DNA from: Streptomyces rochei
Lineage (GTDB): Bacteria; Actinomycetota; Actinomycetes; Streptomycetales; Streptomycetaceae
NCBI GenBank assembly: GCA_002155895.1
Contig: MUMD01000044.1
Location: 1-38,780 of the forward strand
Direction: 5' to 3'
Length of the DNA stretch: 38,780 bases
Both the position numbers and the translations under genes were made by a program. This document shows positions 7,807-15,644 of this stretch, piece by piece (within the stretch, counting starts at the first letter, position 1; each line of letters begins with the position of its first letter). The notes beneath the pieces are model-generated. The model did not search any database and was not told the origin of the DNA. It was given only the letters and a program-made list of their open reading frames with translations.

Positions 7807-9770
7807 CGGGTCAGCTCCAAGGTGGGGACGCCGGGTGGCTTCAGCCCGAAGACCTGGGAGTACAGGGAGAGTTCGGCCTCCAGGGCGCGCACCATGGTCT
7901 CGGCCCGCCGGAAGCCGTGCCCCTCGCCCTCGAAGGTGAGGTAGGCGTGCGGCACCCCGCGGCCGGCGACGCCTTCGAGGAACCGCTCGCACTGCGCGGG
8001 CGGGCAGATCACGTCGTCCAGTCCCTGGAGCAGCAGGAAGGGCGCGGTGACCCGGTCGGCGCGGCCGGCGGGGGACCGCTCGGCGTAGCGGTCGGGGACC
8101 TGGGCGTGGGGGCCGATCAGGCTCTCCAGGTACTGCGACTCGAAGTCGTGGGTGCCGCCCGTGGCCCAGCCGGTGAGGTCGAGGACCGGGTAGATGACGG
8201 TGCCGCAGGCGTACACGTCGGTGGTGGCCAGGGAGGCGGCGGCCGTCCAGCCCCCCGCGCTGCCGCCGCGCACGGCCAGGCGCTCCCGGTCGGCGGTGCC
8301 CTCGTCGGCGAGGGCGAGGGCGACGGCCGCGCAGTCCTCCACGTCGACGACGCCCCACTGCTCGCGCAGCCGGTCGCGGTACTCCCGGCCGTACCCGGTC
8401 GAGCCGCCGTAGTTGACCTCGGCGACGCCGATGCCGCGGGAGGTGAAGTAGGCGATCTCCAGGTCCAGGACGAGGGGCGAGCGGCTGGTGGGGCCGCCGT
8501 GCGCCCAGATCACGTACGGCGGCAGTTCGCCGTCCGGGGCGCGGAAGCCGGGGTGGTGCGGCGGGTACACGTGCGCGTGGATCTCGCGTCCGCCCGGACC
8601 GGTGAAGGTGCGGCCGCGCGGGCGGGGGTAGCAGGCCGGGTCCACGGCGTCCTGGTGCGGGGCGCCGATCACCCGGGTCCTTCCCGTGCGGGCGTCCAGC
8701 TCGACGACCTCGTAGGCGCTGTGCGGGCTCGCGCCGACGGCGACGACGCGTTCGCCGTGCACGGCGAGGGTGGCCGCGAACTCGGTCCAGGGGCCGACCG
8801 CGTCGACGAGGTCGCCGGTCTCGGGGTCGAGTATGCCGAGAGCGGTGGCGCCGCGACCGTGCACGACGGCGATCAGACCGCTGTCCAGCGGGGCGAAGGA
8901 GCGCTGCCCGAGCCGCCACAGGGGTGCGCCGAACTCCTCCTCCCGGGGGCACAGGGGCTGTCCGTCGCGGTAGACGTTCCACCAGCCGGTGCGGTCCGAG
9001 GTGTACAGCAGGCGGCCGTCGGGCGCCCAGTCGACCTGGGCGATCGACTCCCGCGGCCCGCCGGCGACGGTCCGGGCGTCCTGGAAGGTGCCGTCGGGGC
9101 CGACCTCGGCGACGATCAGTTCGGTGCCGTCCCACGGCATGCGGGGGTGGTCCCAGGCGAGCCAGGCCACGCGCCGGCCGTCGGGCGAGGGGCGCGGCCC
9201 GGTGACGAACCGGTGCCGTTCGCCGGTGAGTTCGCGCAGTGCGCCGCGGTCGTCGGCCGCCGATCCGTCCAGGGGGACCGCGACCGGGACCCGGCGCACG
9301 TCGGTGGGCCCCTCGCCGGTGAACTCCTCCAGGACGCACCACACCTCGCCGCGCTCGGGGCGCGGCTGCGGCTCGGCCCAGCGCAGCCCGCCGCCCACCG
9401 GCGAGACGGGGGTCAGCGGACGCGGCTCGCCGGCACCCGGCCGCCAGGAGTACAGGCGCTGGTCGGCGAAGTTCACGAAGACGACCTGCGGCCCGGCGTC
9501 GGTCGGGTACGCGGCCCAGGGACGGCCGCCGTACTCGATGACGCGGCTGCGCACGTTCCACGGGGCGGGCAGCACCGACTCCTCGGTGCCGTCGGGGTGC
9601 CGCCGCACCAGGGTGCGGCGACCGCCCTCGGTGGGCCGGGGCGCCGTCCACCACACCTCGTCGCCGACGAAGCCGACGTCGTCGGGCCGCCCGTCGTGCG
9701 CGGCGGCGAGGGCCGCGTCGACCAGCGACGGCCACGATCCGTACGGCAGGGTCTGCACTGACTCCCCCAC
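7803..9770 (-). CDS. S9 family prolyl-oligopeptidase-like peptidase
   Basis: A 655-residue cytoplasmic serine peptidase for short peptides. Residues about 30-380 form a beta-propeller with repeated blade sequences such as RPSPDGRRVAWLAWDHP and VDWAPDGRLLYTSDRTG. Residues about 395-650 are an alpha/beta hydrolase: HGGP oxyanion loop at 424-427, nucleophile Ser504 in RGGSAGGW, acid Asp585 or Asp586 in LQGLDDVICPP, and His618 in EGEGHGFRR. The propeller restricts access to small peptides. GTG 9770 has GGAGGA seven bases upstream. A second GTG at 9758 is nearly as good. It starts 43 bases after the M20 gene and is coupled by overlap to the S66 gene. The resemblance is to dipeptidyl- or acylaminoacyl-peptidases; specificity is not determinable by eye. 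Confidence 0.9.
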   Translation of the reverse strand: MGESVQTLPYGSWPSLVDAALAAAHDGRPDDVGFVGDEVWWTAPRPTEGGRRTLVRRHPDGTEESVLPAPWNVRSRVIEYGGRPWAAYPTDAGPQVVFVNFADQRLYSWRPGAGEPRPLTPVSPVGGGLRWAEPQPRPERGEVWCVLEEFTGEGPTDVRRVPVAVPLDGSAADDRGALRELTGERHRFVTGPRPSPDGRRVAWLAWDHPRMPWDGTELIVAEVGPDGTFQDARTVAGGPRESIAQVDWAPDGRLLYTSDRTGWWNVYRDGQPLCPREEEFGAPLWRLGQRSFAPLDSGLIAVVHGRGATALGILDPETGDLVDAVGPWTEFAATLAVHGERVVAVGASPHSAYEVVELDARTGRTRVIGAPHQDAVDPACYPRPRGRTFTGPGGREIHAHVYPPHHPGFRAPDGELPPYVIWAHGGPTSRSPLVLDLEIAYFTSRGIGVAEVNYGGSTGYGREYRDRLREQWGVVDVEDCAAVALALADEGTADRERLAVRGGSAGGWTAAASLATTDVYACGTVIYPVLDLTGWATGGTHDFESQYLESLIGPHAQVPDRYAERSPAGRADRVTAPFLLLQGLDDVICPPAQCERFLEGVAGRGVPHAYLTFEGEGHGFRRAETMVRALEAELSLYSQVFGLKPPGVPTLELTR

Positions 9771-9813
9771 TCTCTCTCCTCCAGCTCCTTCTCGGTGCGG
9801 TCCCCGGCCGTGG

Positions 9814-11139
9814 CTAGGCCGTGCGCAGGAATCGGTCGAGGACCCGGACGCCGAAGTGCAGCGCCTCGACCGGGACGCGTTCGTCGACGCCGTGGAAGAG
9901 CGCCTGGTAGTCGAAGCCCTCGGGCAGCTTCAGCGGGGCGAACCCGTAGCCGGTGATGCCCAGCCGGGAGAACTGCTTGGCGTCGGTGCCGCCCGACATG
10001 CAGTACGGCACCACGTGTCCCTCCGGCGCGAACTCCTCGACGGCGGCGCGCATCCTGGCGTACGTCGGCGAGTCCACCGGCGCCTGGAGGGCGACCTCTC
10101 GGTGGGCGAACTCCCAGTCGACGTCCGGGCCGGTGAGCCGGTCGAGGGTGGCGCGGAACTCGTCCTCGCAGCCGTGCAGGAACCTGCCGTCGACGTACGC
10201 GACGGCCTCGCCGGGGATGACGTTGACCTTGTAACCGGCGTCGAGCATCGTCGGGTTGCTGCTGTTGCGGACGGTGGCCTGGACCAGCTCGGCGGCGGTC
10301 CCGAGCTTGTCCAGCAGCGCGTCGACGTCGCGCAGGTCGGTCTCGATGCCGTAGACCGCGGCCAGCTCGGTCAGCGCGGCGCGCACGGTCGGGGTCAGGC
10401 GCAGCGGCCACTCGTGGTCGCCGATGCGGGTGATCGCCGCGGCGAGCCGGGTGACCGCGTTCTCCCGGTTCACCTTGGAGCCGTGGCCGGCCCGCCCGCG
10501 TGCGGTGAGCTTGAGCCAGCCCGTGCCGCGTTCACCGGCGGCGATGGGGTAGAACTGCCGTCCGGCGCCGTCGTGGAAGGTGAACGCCCCCGACTCGCTC
10601 ACGCCCTCGGTGCAGCCCTCGAACAGGGCGGCGTGCCGGTCGGCGAGGAACCCGGAGCCGTCCTCGGCGCTGGCCTCCTCGTCCGCGGTGAACGCGATCA
10701 CGACGTCCCGCCGGGGCCGCACCCCCTGCCGGGCCCAGTCGCGCACGACGGCCAGGATCATCGCGTCCATGTTCTTCATGTCGACGGCGCCTCGCCCCCA
10801 GACCACCCCGTCGCGGATCTCCCCGGAGAACGGGTGCACGCTCCAGTCGGCGGCCTCGGCGGGCACCACGTCCAGGTGACCGTGGACGAGCAGCGCGTCG
10901 GCCGACGGGTCGGTGCCCTCGATACGGGCGACGACGTTGGTCCGGCCCTCGGTCCGCTCCAGCAGCGTCGGCTCGATCCCGGCCTCGGCGAGCCGCGCCG
11001 CGGCGTACTCGGCGGCCGGCCGCTCCCGGCAGTCCCCGCCGCCCCGGTTGGTCGTGTCGATCCGGATCAGCTCCGAGGTGAACCGGACCACTTCCTCCAG
11101 CGCCCGCGCGCCGGTGTCCGGGGTGTGCCGCTCAGCCAT
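9814..11139 (-). CDS. M20/M25/M40 family metallopeptidase
   Basis: A 441-residue di-zinc exopeptidase or amidohydrolase. The metal site is readable: HGHLD (His88, Asp90), bridging Asp120 in WGRGAVDMKN, Glu154-Glu155 in TADEEAS, and a late His in ALFHGVDE. A dimerisation lid (about 220-340, beginning after AGERGTGWLKLTARG) is inserted as usual. Start ATG 11139 has GGAGG six bases upstream and overlaps the end of the M55 gene by eight bases, so the two are co-translated. Members hydrolyse dipeptides, N-acyl amino acids or acyl-ornithines. In this operon a dipeptidase acting on products of the M55 enzyme is the simplest inference. Confidence 0.9.
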   Translation of the reverse strand: MAERHTPDTGARALEEVVRFTSELIRIDTTNRGGGDCRERPAAEYAAARLAEAGIEPTLLERTEGRTNVVARIEGTDPSADALLVHGHLDVVPAEAADWSVHPFSGEIRDGVVWGRGAVDMKNMDAMILAVVRDWARQGVRPRRDVVIAFTADEEASAEDGSGFLADRHAALFEGCTEGVSESGAFTFHDGAGRQFYPIAAGERGTGWLKLTARGRAGHGSKVNRENAVTRLAAAITRIGDHEWPLRLTPTVRAALTELAAVYGIETDLRDVDALLDKLGTAAELVQATVRNSSNPTMLDAGYKVNVIPGEAVAYVDGRFLHGCEDEFRATLDRLTGPDVDWEFAHREVALQAPVDSPTYARMRAAVEEFAPEGHVVPYCMSGGTDAKQFSRLGITGYGFAPLKLPEGFDYQALFHGVDERVPVEALHFGVRVLDRFLRTA

Positions 11140-11965
11140 ACTGCTCCTCCACGGCGGCCGAGGCGATGGTGGTGACCGCCTTGAAGGTACGGATCGCCTC
11201 GAACATGGTCTCGTGGGTGTACGCCACCTTGCGCTCGCCGACGCGGGCCACACCCGGCACCACGGTCGAGGCGGCCGCCAGGTGCTCGGCGTCGAACTCC
11301 ACGGCGACGGTGAAGGGGCCGCCGCGCACCGGTTCGTGCCGCACCGCCAGCGCCGCCGCCTCCTTGGCCGCCGCCCGGATGTCGGAGGCCGTCCTGGACG
11401 GTGTGCGGCACACGGCCGCGTACCGCGACACATGGTCCTTCACCGCGACCTTCAGCGCCTCGGGCGCGTATCCCAGCGCGTCCTCGCAGGCCACGTCGTC
11501 CCCGGTGACCAGCACGACCGGCACCCCGTACTCGGCGACGACGTGCGCGTTGAGCAGGCCCTCGCTGGCCCGCACGTCGTTCAGCCACACCCCGGTGATC
11601 TGGTTGGCGAGGTAGGTGTGGGCGAGGACGCCCTCCATGCCGGCGCCCGCGTGGTATCCGATGAAGGCGATGCCGTCCACGTCCCCGTGCTGGACGCCCT
11701 CCACCATGGACAGCGCCTTGTGCCGCCCGGTGAGCATCTGCGTCCGCTCGTCGAGCTGCTCCAGGAGCAGGTTGCGCATGGTCCAGTGCGCCTCGTTGAC
11801 CAGCACCTCGTCGGCCCCGCCGTCCAGGAAGCCCTGCACGGCCGCGTTCACGTCGGAGGTGAACATCGACCGGCACCGCTCCCACTGCGGCGTCCCCGGC
11901 AGCACGTCGGCCGGCCAGGTCACACCGGTGGCGCCTTCCATGTCGGCGCTGATGAGGATCTTCAT
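11132..11965 (-). CDS. M55 family D-aminopeptidase (DppA-like)
   Basis: A 277-residue zinc D-aminopeptidase resembling Bacillus DppA, which removes N-terminal D-Ala or D-Gly and self-assembles into a chambered decamer. The metal ligands are in place: Asp8 and Glu10 in ISADMEG, His60 in VNEAHW, His105 in IGYHAG and Glu135 in RASEGLLNA. His116 in LAHTYL matches the proposed nucleophile. There is no signal peptide. It is the first gene of a minus-strand run with the M20, S9, S66 and GNAT genes. There is no Shine-Dalgarno sequence. TAACGT (11974-11979) lies eight bases before the ATG, so the transcript is probably leaderless. Bacillus dppA sits with a dipeptide ABC transporter; none is present here. 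Confidence 0.9.
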   Translation of the reverse strand: MKILISADMEGATGVTWPADVLPGTPQWERCRSMFTSDVNAAVQGFLDGGADEVLVNEAHWTMRNLLLEQLDERTQMLTGRHKALSMVEGVQHGDVDGIAFIGYHAGAGMEGVLAHTYLANQITGVWLNDVRASEGLLNAHVVAEYGVPVVLVTGDDVACEDALGYAPEALKVAVKDHVSRYAAVCRTPSRTASDIRAAAKEAAALAVRHEPVRGGPFTVAVEFDAEHLAAASTVVPGVARVGERKVAYTHETMFEAIRTFKAVTTIASAAVEEQYG

Positions 11966-11973
11966 GCTGCGCC

Positions 11974-11995
11974 ACGTTACGCGGTCGCTCCGACC
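11974..11995 (-). promoter_or_regulatory. Putative promoter and small operator of the peptidase operon
   Basis: On the minus strand TAACGT (11979-11974) is a TANNNT -10 box placed eight bases before the M55 start codon. Directly upstream is a 5-3-5 inverted repeat, GGTCG-CTC-CGACC on the plus strand (11983-11995), within the -10/-35 spacer. A convincing -35 hexamer is not visible. Confidence 0.45.
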
Positions 11996-12073
11996 CCCAG
12001 CCAGACCTGTGGAAAACTCTCACCGGCCCAGACCAATGGCTGGTGGGAGCCCTCGCCCCGGGTCACCGGCCGC

Positions 12074-12799
12074 TCACCGGCCCCGGCCCGCGACCACCCA
12101 GGCCGACGGCAGCTCGATCCGGGTGCCGTCCCCCGTGTACTCGGTGCTGATCAAGGGGAGTTCACCGCTCGCCAGGACGCTGAGCCCGGCGGCGCGCAGG
12201 TGCTCGGGCACCGCCTCGTCGGGTGCCGCGCCGGGGGTCAGTCCGTGGCGCAGGACGGGGGCGAGCTTGGCGGGCGGGCCGTCGGGGCCCTGCGCCAGGT
12301 CCCTCAGGATCGTCTTGGACTCCTGGGAGGGTTCCACGAGGAAGGCGCGGCCCCGGTCGCCGAGGAGCGTGGCGAGGGCGTCGGCCAGCGGCTGGCGGTC
12401 GTCGGGCTCGCACTGGTGCAGGACGCCCCGCACATAGACGTTGGCGTCGCCCAGTTCGGCGTGGAGCGTCTGGGCCTCGGCCTTGTCGGTGGCATCCAGC
12501 TGCCGGTAGACGGCCCGGCCGGCCGGGTCGGCGCGCCGGGCGTGGTCGAGGGCGGCGGCGGACAGGTCGGCGCCGACGACGTGCCCGAAGCGCTCGGCGA
12601 GGTAGCGGGTCTGGGTGCCGTTGCCGCAGCCGAGGTCGATCATGGGCAGGCCGGGGTCGACGAGGTGCGGCTCGAAGTGGGCCAGGTGCCGGCCGGCGGT
12701 CAGCATCGGCTCCGCGTCCCAGAACACCGCCCCCTGTCCCTCGGGCGCTTCGCTCCAGAAGCTCTCCCAGGCCATCCGGTACCGACTCGTCACGCTCAT
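12074..12799 (-). CDS. Class I SAM-dependent methyltransferase
   Basis: A 241-residue Rossmann-fold methyltransferase. Motif I is MIDLGCGNGTQTRYL, followed by VVGADLS with the acidic ribose-binding residue. A later YRQLDATD block fits the adenine-binding Asp segment. The first 45 residues (RYRMAWESFWSEAPEGQGAV) include a Trp-rich cap seen in thiol- and small-molecule-type methyltransferases. ATG 12799 with GGGGAG upstream is preferred over an upstream frame that continues to 12895. It is transcribed on its own. A hairpin lies in its 5' leader, and a terminator-like hairpin of the SpoIIE gene lies further upstream. The substrate is unknown. Confidence 0.85.
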   Translation of the reverse strand: MSVTSRYRMAWESFWSEAPEGQGAVFWDAEPMLTAGRHLAHFEPHLVDPGLPMIDLGCGNGTQTRYLAERFGHVVGADLSAAALDHARRADPAGRAVYRQLDATDKAEAQTLHAELGDANVYVRGVLHQCEPDDRQPLADALATLLGDRGRAFLVEPSQESKTILRDLAQGPDGPPAKLAPVLRHGLTPGAAPDEAVPEHLRAAGLSVLASGELPLISTEYTGDGTRIELPSAWVVAGRGR

Positions 12800-12822
12800 G
12801 CGCGTCTCCCCAGGTGCGACGA

Positions 12823-12854
12823 CGTACGGCCCGTCGGCGTGACGGGCTCGTACG
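12823..12854 (-). promoter_or_regulatory. Large inverted repeat in the methyltransferase leader
   Basis: CGTACGGCCCGTC (12823-12835) and GACGGGC-T-CGTACG (12841-12854) form a 13-bp stem with one bulged T and a five-base loop. It lies 24 bases upstream of the methyltransferase start. It could be an operator (its outer arms are CGTACG) or an RNA hairpin in the leader. Confidence 0.45.
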
Positions 12855-12986
12855 GTGTATCGCGCCCGGCGCACGGCCACAAGCGCCCGGCGCATTCCTT
12901 CACCGGACGTGCGAACACCGAGCGCCGCCGGTGGACGCGGCGGCGCCGGGGGAACCGGCCGCGAGCCGGGAGCCGACCGCGCTCAG

Positions 12987-13010
12987 GGGCGCCCGGAAAA
13001 CCGGTCGCCC
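12987..13010 (-). terminator. Hairpin terminator of the SpoIIE-type phosphatase gene
   Basis: Ten-base arms (12987-12996 and 13001-13010) pair with one mismatch around an AAAA loop (TTTT on the transcript). The hairpin begins immediately after the TGA stop of the phosphatase gene, on the transcribed strand. Confidence 0.6.
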
Positions 13011-15500
13011 TCAGCGGCGCCGGCGCGGCAGCGTCAGTTCGAACCAGACGGTCTTGCCCGTCCTCCCCCGGCTCGCGCCCCACTCCCGGGCGAGGGCGCT
13101 GACCACGCGCAGGCCGCGCCCGGTCTCGTCGTCGGGGCCGGCGCCGCGCAGCGCCGGGAGGTCGTGGTCGTCGTCGTCCACCTCGCACAGCAGCGTGTCG
13201 GCGCGTACCAGCCGCAGGTCCACGGGCCGGGCGCGGGCGTGCCTTACGGCGTTGGTGACCAGTTCGCTGACCAGCAGCTCGGCGGTGTCGGCCAGATGCG
13301 GCAGGCCCCAGTCGTGGAGCTGCTCGCGGACGGCCGCGCGGGCCCGGCCGACCTCGGCGGGGTCGCGGGCGAGGCGCCACGCGGCGACGGCGTCGTCGTC
13401 GATGCCGGCGAGCCGGGCCATCAGCAGGGCCACGTCGTCCTTGCGGCCACCGCGGCTGCCCAGTGCGCGGATGATGGTGTCGCAGGCGTCGTCCATGGAG
13501 GCGGCCGGGTGGGCGGCGGACTCGCACAGGGTCGCCAGGCCGATGCCGATGTCCTCGCCGCGCACCTCCACCAGACCGTCGGTGCACATCACCAGCCGGT
13601 CGCCGGGCGCCACCGGCACCCGCACCGCCTCGAAAGGCACTCCGCCCACGCCGATCGGCGCCCCCGTCGGCAGGTCGATCAGCTCGCTGGCGCCGTCCGC
13701 GGCCCGGACCAGGACGGGCGGGATGTGCCCCGCGTTGGCGAGGTGCAGCTCGCCGGCGACGGGGTCGTAGACGGCGTACAGGCAGGTCGCCAGGTAGCTG
13801 TCGCCGAGCCGCTGGGCGAGGTCGTCGAGGTTGCGCAGCAGTTGCGCCGGGGGCAGGTCGAGCCCGGCCATGGTCTGCACGGCGGTGCGCAACTGGCCCA
13901 TCATGGCCGCGGAGTTGAGCCCGTGCCCCATGACGTCACCGACGACCAGGGCGGTGCGGGCGCCGGGCAGCTTGACCGCGTCGAACCAGTCGCCGCCGAC
14001 CCGGCCGAGCAGCGTGCCCGGCAGGTAGCGGGTGGCGATGTCGCAGCCCGCCATGCGCGCCGGAATGTGCGGCAGCATGCTGTCCTGGAGCGTCTCGGCG
14101 ACGTTCTCCTGGTACGTGTACATGCGCGCGTTGTCGAGGACGAGCCCCGCGCGGGCGGCGAGTTCGGCGCCGGTGACCCGGTCCATGTCGTTGAAGACCG
14201 GGCGCTCCGGATGGCGCAGCAGGATCATGAAGCCGAGGACGACGTTGCGCGCCTTCAGCGGCACCAGCAGCATCGAGCGGCCGGTGATGAGGGGCCGGAT
14301 GTCCCGCTTCTCGAACTGCGAGGCGATGGCGTGGCCCATCTCCTCGGTGATGCGCGGCACCAGGACGGGTTCCCCGCTGGTCATGCACTGGAAGAAGGGG
14401 GTGTGCGCCGGGAAGGGCATGGCCTCGCCGACCGGCACGACGTCGTCCCAGCGGCCCGGTTCGTCGGTGTGCTCCAGCGCCACCCGGTGCCACATCGTGG
14501 TGGTGTCCGGCACGCCGTCGGGGAAGCCCTCACCGGCGACGATCTGTTCGCGCAGGTAGGTGCCGGCGACGTCGGTGAAGCGGGGGACGACGGCCTTGCT
14601 GACCTCGACGATGGTCCGCGAGAGATCCAGCGACGTGCCGATCCGTCCGCTGACCTCGTTGAGGAACTCCAGGCGTTCGCGGACGGCGGCGTACTCCAGG
14701 TCCTCGGCCTCGTCGCGCAGGTCGTCCGGCACCGTTTCGCCGGCCGCCAGGGCCCGTGCGGCCCGCTCCCTGCGCGCCCTGCGCTCGGCGCGGCGGGCGA
14801 CGCCCCAGTCGGGGGTGACGGGCACCCGGTCGTTCTGGCTGAACTCCAGGACGGGGTAGCCCAGTTCGAGGACCTGGGCGACGATGCGGGCGCTCTCGCC
14901 GACGCTCATGCTGGGCAGGATCTCGGGGAGGCGGCGGGCGAGTTCGTCGGCGCCCGGGAAGTCGGTGTGCAGGGCGAAGCCGGGAGCGATCCGCTCGACG
15001 GTCGCCGCCCCGGCCTCCTCGTCGGGGTCGCCGCCGGCGTGGTCCCGTCCCAGCGCCTCCGCGTCGGCCGCCAGGAAGAGCAGGCGCTCGGGCCCCGGTC
15101 CGACCAGCGGGTACGCCCACCACAGCACGTCGACGCGGTCGTCGCCCGGGACGGTGAGACGGGCGCGGCCCGCCGCCGGGTAGGACAGCCGTCCGCCGAG
15201 GGACGACTCGAGATCCGGCCCGAGGCCGTCGTGGGGCGTCCAGGAGCCGTGGCCGCCGATGTCCCCGGTCTCGGGGAGCACGCCCGAGACGGGGAGCAGG
15301 TCGGGGGCGGGCCGGCCGATCGCCTCCTCCTTCGGCAGCGCGAACAGGCGTCGCGCGCCCCGGCTCCAGTGGGAGACCGAGCCCTCGCGGTCGACCACGA
15401 CCACGGCCAGCGGGACGCGGCCGGTCACGGGGCCGCCCCGCACGGCGCCGGACCCGGTTCCGCGGCCGGGAGGTACGTCCCGCTCGGTGCCCTGGTCCAT
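13011..15500 (-). CDS. PAS-GAF-SpoIIE phosphatase-HATPase multidomain signalling protein
   Basis: An 829-residue cytoplasmic regulator with four modules. Residues about 28-150 form a PAS-like sensor (LAVVVVDREGSVSHWSRGARRLF). Residues about 290-460 form a GAF domain. Residues about 480-700 form a SpoIIE/PP2C phosphatase with the metal motifs GGDWFD (502-507), GDVMGHG (521-527), CTDGLVE (639-645) and KDD (687-689). Residues about 705-829 form an anti-sigma-type HATPase_c, with the N box around ELVTNAVRHA and the G box around GRGLRVV (794-800). Such proteins dephosphorylate an anti-anti-sigma (STAS) partner, and the kinase-like end can phosphorylate it or bind a sigma factor. No STAS or sigma gene adjoins it, so the partner is encoded elsewhere. 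The ligands of PAS and GAF are unknown. ATG 15500 was taken; only a weak GAGAGG precedes it. Confidence 0.92.
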   Translation of the reverse strand: MDQGTERDVPPGRGTGSGAVRGGPVTGRVPLAVVVVDREGSVSHWSRGARRLFALPKEEAIGRPAPDLLPVSGVLPETGDIGGHGSWTPHDGLGPDLESSLGGRLSYPAAGRARLTVPGDDRVDVLWWAYPLVGPGPERLLFLAADAEALGRDHAGGDPDEEAGAATVERIAPGFALHTDFPGADELARRLPEILPSMSVGESARIVAQVLELGYPVLEFSQNDRVPVTPDWGVARRAERRARRERAARALAAGETVPDDLRDEAEDLEYAAVRERLEFLNEVSGRIGTSLDLSRTIVEVSKAVVPRFTDVAGTYLREQIVAGEGFPDGVPDTTTMWHRVALEHTDEPGRWDDVVPVGEAMPFPAHTPFFQCMTSGEPVLVPRITEEMGHAIASQFEKRDIRPLITGRSMLLVPLKARNVVLGFMILLRHPERPVFNDMDRVTGAELAARAGLVLDNARMYTYQENVAETLQDSMLPHIPARMAGCDIATRYLPGTLLGRVGGDWFDAVKLPGARTALVVGDVMGHGLNSAAMMGQLRTAVQTMAGLDLPPAQLLRNLDDLAQRLGDSYLATCLYAVYDPVAGELHLANAGHIPPVLVRAADGASELIDLPTGAPIGVGGVPFEAVRVPVAPGDRLVMCTDGLVEVRGEDIGIGLATLCESAAHPAASMDDACDTIIRALGSRGGRKDDVALLMARLAGIDDDAVAAWRLARDPAEVGRARAAVREQLHDWGLPHLADTAELLVSELVTNAVRHARARPVDLRLVRADTLLCEVDDDDHDLPALRGAGPDDETGRGLRVVSALAREWGASRGRTGKTVWFELTLPRRRR

Positions 15501-15610
15501 GGCGTCAGGCCCTCTCTCCCACGGCTCCCATGATCTGTGTCACCGTCACCCACCGTACGGGGGCGGCCGGTGACCATGTGCGGCAACAGGGGAATCGGTG
15601 GCGCGCGAAC

Positions 15611-15638
15611 GCACCGGCGCGCGAACGCGCGCCGGTGC
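15611..15638 (-). terminator. Perfect 12-bp hairpin terminator of the MFS gene
   Basis: GCACCGGCGCGC (15611-15622), loop GAAC, then GCGCGCCGGTGC (15627-15638): a perfect 12-bp stem. It lies a few bases after the MFS stop codon on the minus strand and separates that gene from the SpoIIE-type gene. Confidence 0.8.
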
Positions 15639-15644
15639 CCGGTC

